A stretch of DNA of 64,000 nt from Branchiostoma floridae. Taxonomy: Eukaryota > Chordata > Leptocardii > Amphioxiformes > Branchiostomatidae. Shown here piece after piece: positions 13,701 through 26,397 of this stretch. A program made the position numbers and the translations under genes. The notes under the pieces were generated by a model. It saw only the letters and a program-made list of their open reading frames with translations, was not told the origin of the DNA and did not search any database. Within the stretch, counting starts at the first letter, position 1. Each line of letters starts with the position of its first letter. Where the stretch lies: positions 16,807,218 through 16,871,217 of the forward strand of contig NC_049985.1 of the NCBI RefSeq assembly GCF_000003815.2, given 5' to 3'.

Positions 13701-14772
13701 TTATGACCAGTACGTCTTTTTCGGTAAACGTATCTGAACAAAAATGTTAGAAGGCCCTATATTTGGTCCAGTATGGGAGAAACATAGTACATATTCGCCC
13801 TTGATAACCGATTTAAGGTGCACTTTCGCCCTTTTCTGAAGCACCTGTAGGATCAGCTGAGGTGACTTCTACGCCTTTACCTTTTTCCAACGCTCCCATA
13901 GGACCAGCTGACAGCAACAGTACGGCCTCGCAGTCTAACTCTGACATGAGGACAAGGCAGCCTACGTCATCAGCACAGGCTTTGATTTCCAAGAATGGTA
14001 TGTCTAACTGTACAGAGCATAGACAGTTTAAAGAACTGTCCAGGTCTCCGTACCGAATACAGTACAACACAGGATCCGGACAGTACCGACACTGCAGTAC
14101 AACACAACACAACACAACACAACACAGCACAATACAACAGAACACAACACAACACAACACAATTAAGTACGACACGCGCAGCAGCACAACACAACTTAAC
14201 ACACGCCACGATACAACAAATCCACACAACACAACATAACACAGCACCACAATACATCATAACAAACACTACACACATCACAACACAACGCAACACCACA
14301 CAACATCACAACACAACACAACACACAACATCACAACACAATACAACACACAACATTATAAGAGTTATAACACAACATAGAAGGACAAAATAGGGTTGAT
14401 GATATACCGTGTTGTACATTGTTTAATGGCAGAAAGATAATAGTTCGACAGGCGTTTTTCTGGGTGTAAAACAAAACGTATTTTATTTGCAGACTCAAAA
14501 ACTATATTTATTGTTTCTTACTAACCGAGAAATCAAACTTTGGTCGATGCAGTAATGAACTGCAGTCATACATTTTAGTTTTGCCGTAGATGTAAGGTTG
14601 TACTAAGGTTGTACTGTCGAGAGAAAAGCACACATGACCTACAGTTCACCAAACACGTATTGTTTCTTATGTTTGAACAGGCGCCAGCGTTGGCGGTGCA
14701 GTAGCAGCTGGGATCGCTACTCTTATCACTAAGACCCTCTACGGTAGCCTCGCAACAATCTGGCATTGGTGA
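10763..14772 (+). CDS. Gene B: F5/8C protein with hydrophobic C-terminus and no cytoplasmic tail, 5 exons
   Basis: Exons 10763-10853, 11896-12212, 12779-12923, 13842-13997, 14681-14772; about 266 residues. The exon 4 start may instead be 13851, in frame and three codons shorter. MFQFRMVAWFFLCLCVG is the signal peptide. One F5/8C domain (about 31-184) runs from VCNRKLGLEDRTIHD through GSWIQVDMKELKTVTGV to LRMELLGCDFNG. A Ser/Thr-rich stalk (about 185-236) follows. The last exon encodes GASVGGAVAAGIATLITKTL and ends WHW-stop, directly after a hydrophobic stretch. With small residues (NGAS) in front, this could be a GPI signal or a tailless anchor. It has the same exon plan and phases as genes C-G, so it belongs to the family, but it is much more diverged and has no LCCL. 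Confidence 0.8.
14097..14366. repeat. (CAACA)n pentamer microsatellite
   Basis: Degenerate runs of ACAACACAAC in the last intron of gene B. The long Thr/Gln/His/Asn and Cys/Val reading frames here are products of the repeat. Confidence 0.9.
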
Positions 14773-15670
14773 TGAAGCCTACTGGTACAAAGCACCGCTT
14801 AGCGGAATTATGAGGAACTGCATCTTGCTATGTATCAAAGCTGGGTGTCTAATCTTGTCACCTAGCGTTGAACTGTAGCCTACAAATTACCATGATAGCT
14901 TATATACTTTTTGAACGTGAACTTCTCCTTTGAAGTTTTCATTTGCTCCTTATGCAATGATAGCCATGTATTTTTGTACAAATATCCGCATTTCTTTGCC
15001 AGTCACAACTGTATGTTTAACTAATGGTAGCTGGACTCTTTGCAATTGTTTTTCTCTTCTTTTTACATATTCACTTGTGCTTAGTAACGATGGAACACAA
15101 TCAAGAAGATTGTCATACATTGCAGTTCTTGGTGAGGAATATCCATGAATAAACTGACCGGTCATTTTGAAACATTGTAAAGATGTAATCACAAATGGAA
15201 GCAATCTGAGGATAACTTGATTGAAGAAATTAGAAATATGAAATTTTCTGCTTAATAAAGGCAACTCCCTTTACTTCTGTACCCACCCTACTCTTGAGTG
15301 GTTTTTGAAATTTCTACAAGTGCAATCAGGGATATGCTATCTATGGCGTTTTGCATGATATTGTATATTTATAGGCATGTGTAATTTTCACCAAAATGAA
15401 GTTAAAACAAAAAAAGCTTGACTGTAGTCTGTGTATATTAGAACATTGGATAATAACAAAACCGGAAATCCTCCTACAGTATCATGGAAAGCCACTAGGA
15501 GGCCCATGATGGAACTTGTAGACACCCAATTAGCTGACACTTATTCACATATCAAATATCATAAAGATCCATCCTTAGGCTTAGCTCATCGAGTTGTACT
15601 GTTTACAAGCAAAGAAACAGACACAAAGAAACACGTTCACAGAAAGAAAACCTTTTAGCGAAAAAATTGC

Positions 15671-15906
15671 AATGGACCGTTTAAGCCGAACACCATAAGC
15701 CCCGCCCCTTTTCTATTCCGAACAACAAAAATTAACAACAGATTATTTTGACCACATTTTGGATGACCCCTAGTTCACCTCGCTTCGCGTACTGTACTTT
15801 TGAGTTTGGTGGACAAGATGGCGACTGTCGAAGTGACCATAAACCCTGCGTTCTGATTGGTCAAATATAATAGCCAAGTTCTAAAGTTCGACTGGAACGG
15901 TCCATT
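15671..15906. mobile_element. MITE-like element, about 236 bp
   Basis: Ends are AATGGACCGTTTAAGCCGAA and the inverted GTTCGACTGGAACGGTCCATT, about 20 paired bases with few mismatches. No coding capacity. Superfamily not assigned; no clear target duplication seen. Confidence 0.6.
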
Positions 15907-16071
15907 ATAGAGTAAAGCGGTTTGTAAGTGAGGAACTAAAGTAAAGTTTTCCGACTAAGTTAATTCCACCAAGTCCTCTTTGCTCCACTGACCTAACTAC
16001 ATTGCCCACAAACCTACCAGGTAGTAAAAATATATACAAGTCAGGATGCCAGCTTTACAATTTTCTTTGAA

Positions 16072-16103
16072 TGACGTCACGGCCTGGCCTGGCACCCGGA
16101 AGT
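16072..16103. promoter_or_regulatory. CRE-like plus ETS-like motifs upstream of gene C
   Basis: TGACGTCA at 16072-16079 and CCGGAAGT at 16096-16103, 118 and 94 bases before the start codon. The same pair precedes genes E, F and G. Confidence 0.5.
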
Positions 16104-16196
16104 CAAGATATTAAGATCAGTTGTGCATGCGGCTCGCAGGATTCGGTTATAGAAAAACAATGTTCTGAAGTTCCCGGTGGTGGGAGCAAAGCCAGC

Positions 16197-19100
16197 ATGG
16201 CTATTTTTCGTGTGATACTCGGGTTCATCGTGTGTTTGTGTATCCTCAGCCTATTTCCTGTGGCGGAAAGTGACTGTACGTAGCAGACTTATTGGACTCT
16301 AGTTGTGATGCAAAATAGCAAACGTAGTCGTAGGTTGACGTTAATCGTGACTTAGAATTAGGAAATTTTTAATTTTCAGTACAATTTTCATACAATTTTT
16401 AAGGTTTTAAGTTCTTTCAGGTAGAACTTTAGATATCATTTTGTGTTTACGGTAACATGAGTTTTATATCGGACTGTAACAGATCATCTTAACTCGCCCA
16501 CGTTACTTAGTCGTAGCGGTTCCTTGATATGGCAAAAAGAACCGTTATAAACAGATGCCATTCGGCCAACTCAGGTGACCTGAATACGACAGCAATTGCC
16601 CCATGTGTGGCCAAAAGACTGTAGGCTTGGTACCACTCATACTGGGAAGGACTCCTACTCTTTTTGTCGCATATATGGGATTTGCTCATTCAACTGCTGC
16701 TTTCTGCAGACTAGAATGTCATCAATAAAGTTGTATATTATTATACTACATGTTTGTATTATCTACAAACCTAATACTAGTTTATGTTTATTTCTAGGAT
16801 ATAGGAGAAGACTTTTACACAACCAATTAATACTCACTCGTAAAGTTGCTTACGTTTCGATTTCTCTCAGACATCTTCCTCAGAGCTTCTAACTGACGTT
16901 CTGCTTCTCGTCGCTATATGTAGCCGATGTAGGCGGCGCTTTTTGCGGCGAGAACACAGCCCCAAACGTGGCTAAGTATGTATCCCCCCTCGTCCCGTTT
17001 CATCACTGGGATTGACTGTCGGATGTTTATTTCTAGTTTGCTCTCTGAAGCTTGGAATGGAGAATGGGACTATAGAGGACGGAGACATCACAGCCTCGTC
17101 TTACTATCGCTACTGGCCACCTTGGGCTGCACGGCTGGACGGAGACAATGCCTGCTGGCGTCCTTCAGAATCCAATGGATCGTGGATACAGGTGGATTTA
17201 AAAGACAATAAGACAGTCAGCGGTGTGATCACCCAAGGTTACGACGGCTTCTTTGACTTCAATGACTATTGGATAACGGGATACGAAGTGTATTATCTGA
17301 GCACCAGTGGGAGTTTGGAAGCCGTCAAGGACCGGTACCTGTCAGGAAACGTAATTGTACGTCAAGTTATGTATATTCGTGATAGAATCATAGTATGAGT
17401 GATATATATCATATAACTGTCCGTCGCATGTAATCGTCTACACCAGAATTGTTCTCGATACTACTGATATGTAATAATCCTTGCATTGTAGGTATAGGAC
17501 AGTTCATACGAAACTAGTGGTAGAAATTCCACCAAAGATTCACTGCTCAAAGTGTCATCCATACTACATAGAGCCCTTTAAAATAGTTTAGTTTCCTAAT
17601 TTAGTTTCCTGGACGTGTTGTTGAGTAATAGAAGTTGCCGTACGTTGTATCTTATAAAATTGTTTTGCACTAAAGTTAGGTCAAGGCTATTCGGTAGTTT
17701 TTCCCTGTCAATAACACTTTTTACCTGACAGGATGTTGAATTCCTTTGATAGTCTTATGAATAACAGTCAACCCTATGACCCTAACCCTATCCCTAACAC
17801 TATCCAAACCCTAAACCTAACCCTAACCCCAACCCTGTCCCTAACGCTATCCTAACCCTAAACCTAACCCTAACCCCAACCCCAACCCCAACCCTAACCC
17901 TGACCCTGGCCCTAACCCATTTCCTAACCCAATTTGGATGATGCTGTACAATGATGAAAAACTAAGACGTTATTGGATGGATGTTAAAAAGAATGCTAAA
18001 GAATAACCGTCCTATTTTGCACTAACAGACAGAAACATGCTGTCAATAGCCACCCCGACAAAGTTATTACTATTGATATTAAGCTTAGTATCTGTATTGA
18101 TTCTAAATCTGTTTTTGTCAGACTTTTTCTGGAAACACAGATCTCAATGGGCACAAGACCAACATGTTTGAAGAGCCCATTGTTACACAAGTGATCAGAC
18201 TGTACCCGACAAGTTGGCAGAGAGGGCCCGGTCTTCGGATGGAGCTCTTGGGTTGTGACTTTATCGGTGAGAAAATATGTTATTCTTAACATTTGTGACG
18301 GGTTTTCATTTGTTGTTGAGTAAGATACACAGACAGACACACAGACAGACAGACACACAGTCACATATTTTTTTTCAAAACTATATCTCCATTTTTCAGA
18401 GATTACAGATCGATGAAAATACTGACAAATGTTCTTTCTCTCAGCATCTACTGCTCAGTCAACAACTGCCATTAGGACGACACCTAACGTAGCTGCATCA
18501 GTAACAGGTACGATTCAAGTTTGGTTCAAGTATGGTTCAATTAACTTAATTCTAATATTTTGCATCCTAAATCGTATTGTAGAGCAAATTGACCTTAAAA
18601 AAATAAGTGATGGTTATTAACTCCCATCGTTAGGTATGTTCGAACATAGACTTGGTGTCATCATATTAACTACCGGGGCTACCATACTCGCTCCCAAAGA
18701 AAATCTCTGACTTTTGGGCCAAGCCGTTACATCATTGCTACAGAATCTATTTGACACATGTCTTTCTACAGATTTCGAGGCGCAAAATGATCCGAGGGGC
18801 TCACTTAGCGTGGGTGAGTACAAAGTAACACGATACAAGTAGGTAAGGCAACATGCATGGTTTACTGTAATGGAAACAATTTACTGCCCTAATTAACAAT
18901 TATGCTATCATTTTCAACACACGATAGTCTTAAATATCTATCGCAAAACACCCTGGCAAAGATCACATCACTATCTCTACATATATGTAGGAGCCATAGT
19001 GGGAATAACTGCTGGTGTAGCAGTGGTACTCATCGTGATAATGGTGTTCGTGATTATCTTCATCAGGAAAAGGTATGTGTTTCCAAAGTTCGTACATGCA

Positions 19101-19502
19101 TAGTCACTTCCATTATCCGATAGAAGTAGTTACTATTGCTATATGATGCTGTAGATGGAGTGACGGTTTGTTTTTCTATATAGATGAGTGAATGATACCT
19201 TCTTATGTCTTAGATATTTCTCAATTTTGAGATTATCAGACACGAAAATGTCTTCATTCTCATATGATACTATCAAGCAACAATGGTGGTTGGAACGTTC
19301 TATTATCTAATTTAGAAGAAGAAAAAATATGAAAATCTTGAAAGTATAGATAAAGTAATTGCATGCAATTTGAAATCATATTACGACCATAGTTGCGAAT
19401 GAGTGACTTAAAATTGTTTCTTTTTATTACAGACAAACACCTCACAACATCATGATTACGACATTTCTACAATACCAGGGGAATCCGGTAGGGGCGTGGT
19501 AG
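16197..19502 (+). CDS. Gene C: F5/8C type I membrane protein with truncated tail, 7 exons
   Basis: Exons 16197-16275, 17037-17356, 18122-18266, 18445-18507, 18772-18813, 18991-19072, 19433-19502; about 266 residues. Signal peptide MAIFRVILGFIVCLCIL. One F5/8C domain (27-181), from FCSLKLGMENGTIED through SWIQVDLKDNKTVSGV to LRMELLGCDFIG. A short stalk holds SVTDFEAQNDPRGSLSVG; the TM exon encodes GAIVGITAGVAVVLIVIMVF then RKR. No LCCL. The last exon matches the type-1 tail of genes F and G, but the exon order gives RQTPHNIM and then a TAG at 19500. The homologous frame (HHDYDIST, then VIFESST-stop at 19531) is out of phase, because about 13 bases are missing near its start and the preceding tail exon has lost its acceptor (homology near 19258-19300). 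The receptor is therefore probably nearly tailless. Confidence 0.8.
16852..16884 (-). other. Hammerhead-like core, weak
   Basis: On the minus strand CTGAGGA is followed by a short AGAT/ATC stem and GAAACGT, the order of a hammerhead ribozyme core. The stem is weak and no flanking element was delimited; it may be a decayed Penelope-type end in intron 1 of gene C. Confidence 0.25.
17769..17931. repeat. Interstitial CCCTAA telomere-like repeat
   Basis: Imperfect CCCTAA/CCCCAA units (CCTAACCCTAACCCCAAC and similar) for about 160 bases in intron 2 of gene C. Confidence 0.9.
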
Positions 19503-20516
19503 ACAGCGTCATCTTCGAAAGTTCAACATGATGTATATGATCAGCAATTATCTTTGGACTGTTCCGTTGGGAAGGGTTGTATGTGCCTCCTCCCAAACTT
19601 TTTATCCTCTATCTTAAGCTTACTGGTCAATCAATTTAGATTTGTTTGGCGTGTACCAATTATCATAATCGCAACATGGCGCAGAAGCAACCAATACCTG
19701 ACTTATCATGATTCTATGTTAGAATTTTGTGTTATATTTTGTACACTTTACATTCCATTAGAAAAACGTTGCCATGTGCCATTTTCTGATGATCGAAAGC
19801 AGTGTGTATGGATAAGTATAGCTATTCTCACGCATTCTTAGATGGTATTGGTGTCCATGACCAGATAGTGACTGAAGGAAGGGAGAATGAAAGGAAAGAA
19901 AATGAAAGAATGTATGACGAAATGTAAGACAAAATAGTGTTATTGAGTGATGTATTTTATGACATCGACGTCGTGCTTTGATTAAAGTTTACTACGATTC
20001 TGAAAAACAGATGATGAATATATTGCCTTGACTTCGGTTGAACGCTGGGTGCTTTATTATTTGTAGTTTTCTAAATGCTGGATTGGCACTTAAAAAATAA
20101 AGGCAAAAAATAGAGACAAACAGAGTCAATAATTTGTGTTATGAAGTCATGGTTTGGTTTACTTTATGGATGTTGATTCTTGTGATGTCTGGAAACGGAA
20201 AATGAATTATAGTTCTCCGTTGCAGTTCTCTATAGTTTGACCTTGCGCCACCTAACTATTGCCCACAGCACTACAAGCTGGCAGTGTGATTAGTATGTAG
20301 AGATCACTATATACGATATAAGCTTTACAAGTTTCTTTTAATGAAAACCGGTACCATTTGCTTGCTTCCTCAGAGACAAAGTTGCTTTGGGGACATAGTT
20401 TGACCCCACCAACATCGACTAAGGCAACTCCCCCGGAAGTTAAGAACAGGCCTGCATCCGGCTGATCGTAGGGTTCGGTTAGCTTTTGTGAAGCTTCCGA
20501 TGGTTGCAAACCCACC
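19503..20516. other. 3' UTR of gene C and intergenic DNA before gene D
   Basis: The UTR is homologous to that of gene G (shared TTGGACTGTTCC, ATCTTAAGCTTACTG and CGTGCTTTGATTAAAGTT blocks). ATTAAA at 19981-19986 is a plausible poly-A signal. No other gene seen up to gene D. Confidence 0.6.
20433..20440. promoter_or_regulatory. ETS-like CCGGAAGT upstream of gene D
   Basis: 77 bases before the gene D start. Unlike genes C and E-G, no TGACGTCA is seen in the expected place. Confidence 0.4.
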
Positions 20517-23500
20517 ATGGGTATGTTACACGTGATATTGAGATTCCTTGTGTATTTGTGTATCCCAACCTTCTTCCAGTGGGGAAAAGTGACGGTACGT
20601 GGCAGATTCTTTTTTTTATTACGAACACAGTAGCCTTGTACATGTGAGGGTAGCAGGTAGTAGACGTACGTTGAAGTTATGGTGACTGAAAATTACGAAA
20701 ACTGCATTTTCAACATTCCTAACGTATCTTTAGTAACCTTTGAGCTAGAACTTTAGATTTCAGCTTATCTCTACGGCATCATGAGTCTTACCGGACTATA
20801 CTGGGCGCAGATCACAAAACATTTCAGCTCGCTCACAAGACTCTCCTGTAGTGGTTTCTTGATGTTGCAGGAAATGTGTTAATAATATATTTTGCATTAA
20901 TTTCCCAGATACTGTGGACTGTTCTACTGACTTCAGACGCTTCAACGACGCCACCTTCACGTAAGACAATGTTCAACTTGGGAATTGTTAGACTTACTCA
21001 AAAAAGATTGCCGTCTTACAACTTTTCCATATTTTGAACATTTACCTTAACTTTGTATATGTCTACTAGACTAGTCCTGTTGGATTCATACTGTATATAT
21101 GTTTCCATTTTACAGCGTCACTTGTCCTGCTGGCTGTACTTCGGCATTCAAACTAGTCTGGGGGACTGGAGCCTACACAGGTGTGAGTATTGTTCGATGT
21201 CTGAACATCAGGGAACACTATACATACAATTGTCACGTTCTTTGTATAACTGTAAGTGAAACACAAGTGGCGAATAGTACAGTCTCCTGACTCCCGGGAT
21301 TCGAACCCAGGCCGCCAGGCGAAGAACCCAACACACTTCTCGCTAGACAAAAAGGTCAGGACCCGTTGGGCTGGTCAGATTTTGGCACTTGAACCCTACT
21401 GCTACACTAGTCCCCCTTTTCTTATTTTTTTTTCAGATTCGTTCCCGAATCTCTCCACTGAAATACAAGTACCGTGTCCTGCAGCTCACTAAAGGGTTTG
21501 GACATTTTAGTCTGGTCAGTTGTAATTGGTGTCGCTTGAACCCCACTGCCAAGTGTGAATGGCACATGAAAAGTGGATTCTGAAATAGATGGGTTTTTTC
21601 TTTGACAGGACTCGGGTATCTGCCGTGCTGCTATCCATGACGGGAGAATCACGGATGGCGGGGGACAGGTGACTGTGTACAGGTGGCCTGGACAGGACTC
21701 GTACCAGGGTTCCACACAGAACGGCATTCGCACGATTAGGTACGTGAAACAGAGGGACTTACAACTTATGCGATGGATACACATTTTTATTAGGATTCGA
21801 TGCATGTTTATCAGTCATAACATAACGCCATCTATTACTAATCAAACTGTGTCCTTTTTCAGTTCCGGAAGATGGCCTGTTTCCTTCGCTTTCACTAGAG
21901 GTAACATTTACATTTTCCCTTTTAGGGAGAACATATTGTTTTTGCTGGTGTGTTCTTTTTCTTCTGTCATTAACCAATGAGAGCTTAGCTTAGATATTTG
22001 CTGTTTATGTCAATGAGAGCATTTTTTTCTCGCACACAATACTATTGTATATTATGTTCATCTTAGTGACCAGGTCCAAAAAATAAGCAGATGTATATCG
22101 ATTTATCGATATATCGTACAGTATTGTGTACGAGTAGCTTGACAAGGGAAGAACATTATGCATTTTTTGCGAAAATTTTGCCTTTCTATTTCTATGTGTA
22201 CCTGCACGCTGTGCCTTTGGACTACAGAATGTAGATAGAACAAATCATGGCAAACTATGTTTTCGACTTCACCTCATCGACGTAGACAGTTAGAACTCTT
22301 TGTTTATCTCTAAATCTACTTATCTCTAGTATGCCGTGACGCACTTGGAATGGAGAATGGAACTATAGAGGACGATGACATCACAGCCTCGTCTCACCAA
22401 AATTCACGGCCACCTTGGGCTGCACGACTAAACGGAAACGGGGCCTGGTTTCCATTATTTTCTCGTTCATCGTGGATACAGGTGGATTTAAAACAACGGA
22501 AGACAGTCAGCGGTGTGATCACTCAAGGTTTCGCCGGGAGCCCTCAATCTTGGGTAACACAATACCAGGTGTGGTATGTAAACAACGATGGGAAGTGGGC
22601 AGTCGTCAGGTCACGGCGAGGATCTATAATGGTACGTTTATCTACCTTGCATCGTATAATCGTACTGTACGTGTATCATCACAATCTCATGTTTTCCTTT
22701 TACAAAATGCGCTGTGTTGAGATTCTGATACGGTTATGTTACATCCATAGGAAAATTTTTCCCTCAATCAATGTTACAGCCACAGCTTAAGTTGCTCTAG
22801 TCGTGGTAAGAACCGTACTAGGTAGCAACACGTTAAAGATAGCATATATACGTATACAAGTTGTCTAGGAGCAACTAGACAGGAGGTGGGCATTGGTATT
22901 ATTTTGTATAATCATAGCAAGGACACTCAAGTTCAATATTTTCATTCAGCAAAGGATCAAAGGTTGACATCGATTTGTGACTTTTTTGTTCAATTTCAGA
23001 GTTTTTCTGGAAATACAGATCCAAATGGTCAAAAGACCAACACCTTTGACAGGCCCATTGTTGCACAGAAAATCCAAGTGTACCCGACGCGTTGGCGGAC
23101 ACAGATAGGTCTCCGGGTGGAGCTGTTAGGCTGTGACTTAATCGGTGAGAAAATACGTACATCATGACAGTTGGGACAAGTTTCGTTATTGTTGACTTTT
23201 TGTGTTTGTAGTAATCATAGAACAATGTTACTCTTTCTTCCGACACAAAAGTTTACACAGATCAAATTTTCATCGCGACCATTGTCGCCTTCTTCAGCAT
23301 CAATACAGAACGTAACCTCGCGAGACATGATCATACAGACACGTGGTCTTATCAACACGTGATCTTGATAATCGTGACGTCAGCAATTGGTCAAACGCAC
23401 CAGAAAATTTATAATGCCCATCGTCTCTTTTCAGCTGGTTTAAGTTGTAGCCTTATAAATATCAACATTATCGATTTCTCTTTCAGGATCTACTACTCAA

Positions 23501-24549
23501 TCAACAACTGTCATAAGGACAGCAGCCATTACCCCAGCCACAACGGTCATTAAGACGACATCTTTTACTCACCCAGCAACTCTCATAAGGACTACATCTA
23601 CTTTTCAGCCAACAAATGTCATTAAGACATCTACCACTCTGTCAACAACTGTCATAAGGACGACTTCTGCTTCACGACGTACAGCACCAAATACATCCTC
23701 TCAAACCGTGGGGTCCTTCTCATCTGTAACATCATCAACAATAGGTGATATTTGTTTGGCTACGGTAACTTTAGTCACAATGTGTCTAAAATGATATCGC
23801 AGAGCAAAAATGCCATGAACATACATGTACTGCTTTAACAAGAAGTTACGTACCTGTCTTGTCAATGTGGTGCAGACTACATTGTACTTTTCTTTAGGGT
23901 CATCTGAAGGGGACTACAAACATCCAAGGAACTCACTTGGTGTGGGTAAGTGCAAAACAACATAATACATTTAGACTCAGTAACTATATGCTACAAATAC
24001 GTTGAACAAGTTATCGGCAGGGTATCTTGCATGGTTTGCTGTAACAGTAGAAATTGACCGCTCTACATAACAATTACTAGTATTAATACATTTCCCTATC
24101 ATTATCTGATATCTGAGACATAACATACAAAGATCACGTCTTCTATCTACATATGCAGGAGCCATATTGGGAATAGCGACTGGTGTATCGGTGTTACTGA
24201 TTGCGATGGTGGTGTTCGTGATCATCTTCTTCAGAAAAAGGTTTGTGCTTCGATCGTACATACACGCATAATCACTTCAAGTGAAAGGTATGATATGTGA
24301 TATGTGATATATAGACACTAAATGTATCTATTCATATCATCTCTACATCTGCTTTTATTGCGGGCAGTCATTAACTTTTGGCTTGTGATGTAATACAGGC
24401 GACTATCCATAGATACCAGCCAAGATCATGATGCTGATGATGGTGGTGGCGAGTGTATGGATATGGACACCGTAACCTCATCAACGCCACCTGGCGAACA
24501 TTATCGGGAACTGCGGCCTGATGCGTATCAAAACTTACAGAAATATTGA
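20517..24549 (+). CDS. Gene D: LCCL + F5/8C type I receptor with YxxL tail; signal-peptide frame broken
   Basis: Exons 20517-20594, 20909-20960, 21116-21182, 21609-21739, 21863-21900, 22330-22631, 23000-23144, 23487-23744, 23898-23945, 24159-24240, 24399-24549; about 450 residues if read through. Exons 2-5 are one LCCL domain (VTCPAGCTSAFKLVWGTGAY, then DSGICRAAIHDGRITD and SFAFTRG). Exons 6-7 are F5/8C (VCRDALGMENGTIED to LRVELLGCDLIG). The 86-codon stalk repeats TT.VIRT/VIKT. TM: GAILGIATGVSVLLIAMVVF. The tail ends GEHYRELRPDAYQNLQKY, with two YxxL motifs. Exon 1 starts MGMLHVILRFLVYLCI but lacks one base relative to genes C, E and F (near 20567). It therefore ends in phase 0 while exon 2 needs phase 1; the forced frame stops in exon 3. 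Pseudogene, alternative first exon or sequence error are all possible; the downstream exons are intact. Confidence 0.75.
21279..21375 (-). repeat. tRNA-like SINE fragment
   Basis: On the minus strand the segment contains GGGTTCGAATCCCGGGAG, a strong B box, but no good A box or cloverleaf, so I call it a tRNA-derived repeat rather than a tRNA gene. It lies in gene D intron 3. Confidence 0.45.
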
Positions 24550-25714
24550 AGTTGGACTATCCGCTCTGTGTACCTACTAGCATGGAAAATTCAGACATAT
24601 TTTGTCCTAAAGGCGTAACTATACGTACCCCTCTTCCATCAAATAATTTTTTTTGAATTTGTATTTTGATATTGAGAAAATATTCATGACACTCCAAGAA
24701 CAAACCCAAATTTAATTTTCGAATTGGTATGTTATTTTCTATAGGGTTTGGATTGCTTAGTGTTTGGAGCCCGCGAGTACACTGCCCACAGTTGTAAATG
24801 TCAACAAAACTAATGATTTACATAGTTTTGATTGGTGCTTTTTTCAGTGCGCAGAAGATGACATTCATAAAATTTAATTATTCTGACCTTGAGCTGGTTT
24901 TAAATTCTTAGGACAGATTCAGCTTATAACCAGTCTACGATGAGCTACAGGAATTAGGGGTGGGGAGTTGTAAAAGCTATGTTTTAATACCCATAGTTAA
25001 ACTGTAAAAAGGGAAAACATCCCACCAATACTAAAATTGTAAAGGCACACTAAAGAATATGGATGGTGTTCAGCACCAAGGACAGGTGTATTTGGCATAC
25101 TGGGTATGTAGACAGCGAATGAATGCATGAATCACCACATAGACGTAGGTATACCGACACCACTGCAAGAAAGAAAAGCCTGTAACAGTCAACACGGTCA
25201 TCTATTATGGTTTGCAGGATTTGATGCTTCCCTCCCCCCAAAGACCCCCCCCCCCCCCCCCAACAAGCGCGACCCTGGTATCGGGCCAAATTCGACAGAA
25301 GCGACCAGAGAAGCAGTCAGAGCCAATATAGAAAATGTGCCACTTAAACAACAAACGTCAGCAAGGTTAAAACCACAAAATGTCTCATAGACGTCATTTT
25401 CGTGACACGATACTAATTGAATTCATCACGGTTTCACAGTGACACCTAGTGATCAAAATGCAAACTGCACACATAGAAAAGAACTTGGTAATAATAACTT
25501 TGTCCGCAAGGCGACGCTTCTTTATCAGTACGTTAGTGCGCTGTACAGCTATTGTTGTCATTTTAGCTATGGCCACAGCAAGTAAATTTTGTCGACGCCT
25601 AACAGAGTAGTATACTTCCGATTGGCAAAATTGCGGGAATGCTACAGGACTTTCTGTCAGTCGTCCGCGAGTGCGTAGTTGCATCATGCGTTTGGTAGGG
25701 GGGAAGTGACTTTT

Positions 25715-26150
25715 CCTCAGCCGTGCACGGACATGATCAGGAACTGCAGTTTCCTGTTTATCAAAACCTGAAGAAAGTTGGGATCCACTTTTTGTACCAA
25801 CCAGCGAGGCAAATTCAGACGTATGTAACCCTTTGGGTGTAGCTGTGTGTACCCGTTTTTCTTTAGATATATTCTTTTATACCATGAATTTCATTTCCGA
25901 ATTGGTTTATCGTTTGTTTATTTCTTTTATGCGGTTTAGGTGACAGGATTGGTTCATGTTTGGAGCCTATCAGTATACTGTATACAGTTATAAAATGTAA
26001 AAAACGGATTATCTACATAGTTTTCATAGATGCTGTTGTTGATCTGATCTGAATAGATTGTTTGTTGACAAGAAGTGAAACCGGTAGAACGTTAACAATA
26101 GAACGGGACATAGTTATGGTTGGTTTTCTACAGATGTAAATATCTTTGAA
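25715..26150 (+). pseudogene. Relic of a type-2 tail exon and its 3' UTR
   Basis: CAGGAACTGCAG, then TTTCCTGTTTATCAAAACCTG, then AAGTTGGGATCCAC match the end of gene E (QEL...VYQNL followed by its 3' UTR). The stop codon region AAATATTGA has been deleted and nothing upstream is coding. Similarity continues into the downstream UTR (ACCAACCAGCGAGGCAAATT). It is the broken 3' end of a lost family member or a duplication joint. Confidence 0.7.
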
Positions 26151-26397
26151 ACTGTGATATATTCTCCAATATATAACTAGATATGTTTATTGCAAGTTCT
26201 TGCCCGAGGACTAATTGCAGGTACAAACAACATGTATAATAAGGTAATAAGGAAAATACAAAGGTGATAGGAACTACATACTATGATTATGCTGTGCTAC
26301 TGAAGTGTACATTATAATAGTTTTGTTGGGTTTGACTTCTTCTTTTTACGCAGTGGAAGACGAATTTAGCCACTTCTTTTATAATGAGTGGGTTCTT

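Larger units (their letters stand above)
14773..16196. other. Intergenic DNA between genes B and C
   Basis: No gene seen. It holds an inverted-repeat element at 15671-15906 and the gene C promoter motifs. Confidence 0.6.

Noticed and set aside
13813-14393. Cys/Val-rich and Thr/Gln-rich frames on both strands
   Set aside because: Translation of the CAACA microsatellite; only 13842-13997 is supported as an exon of gene B.
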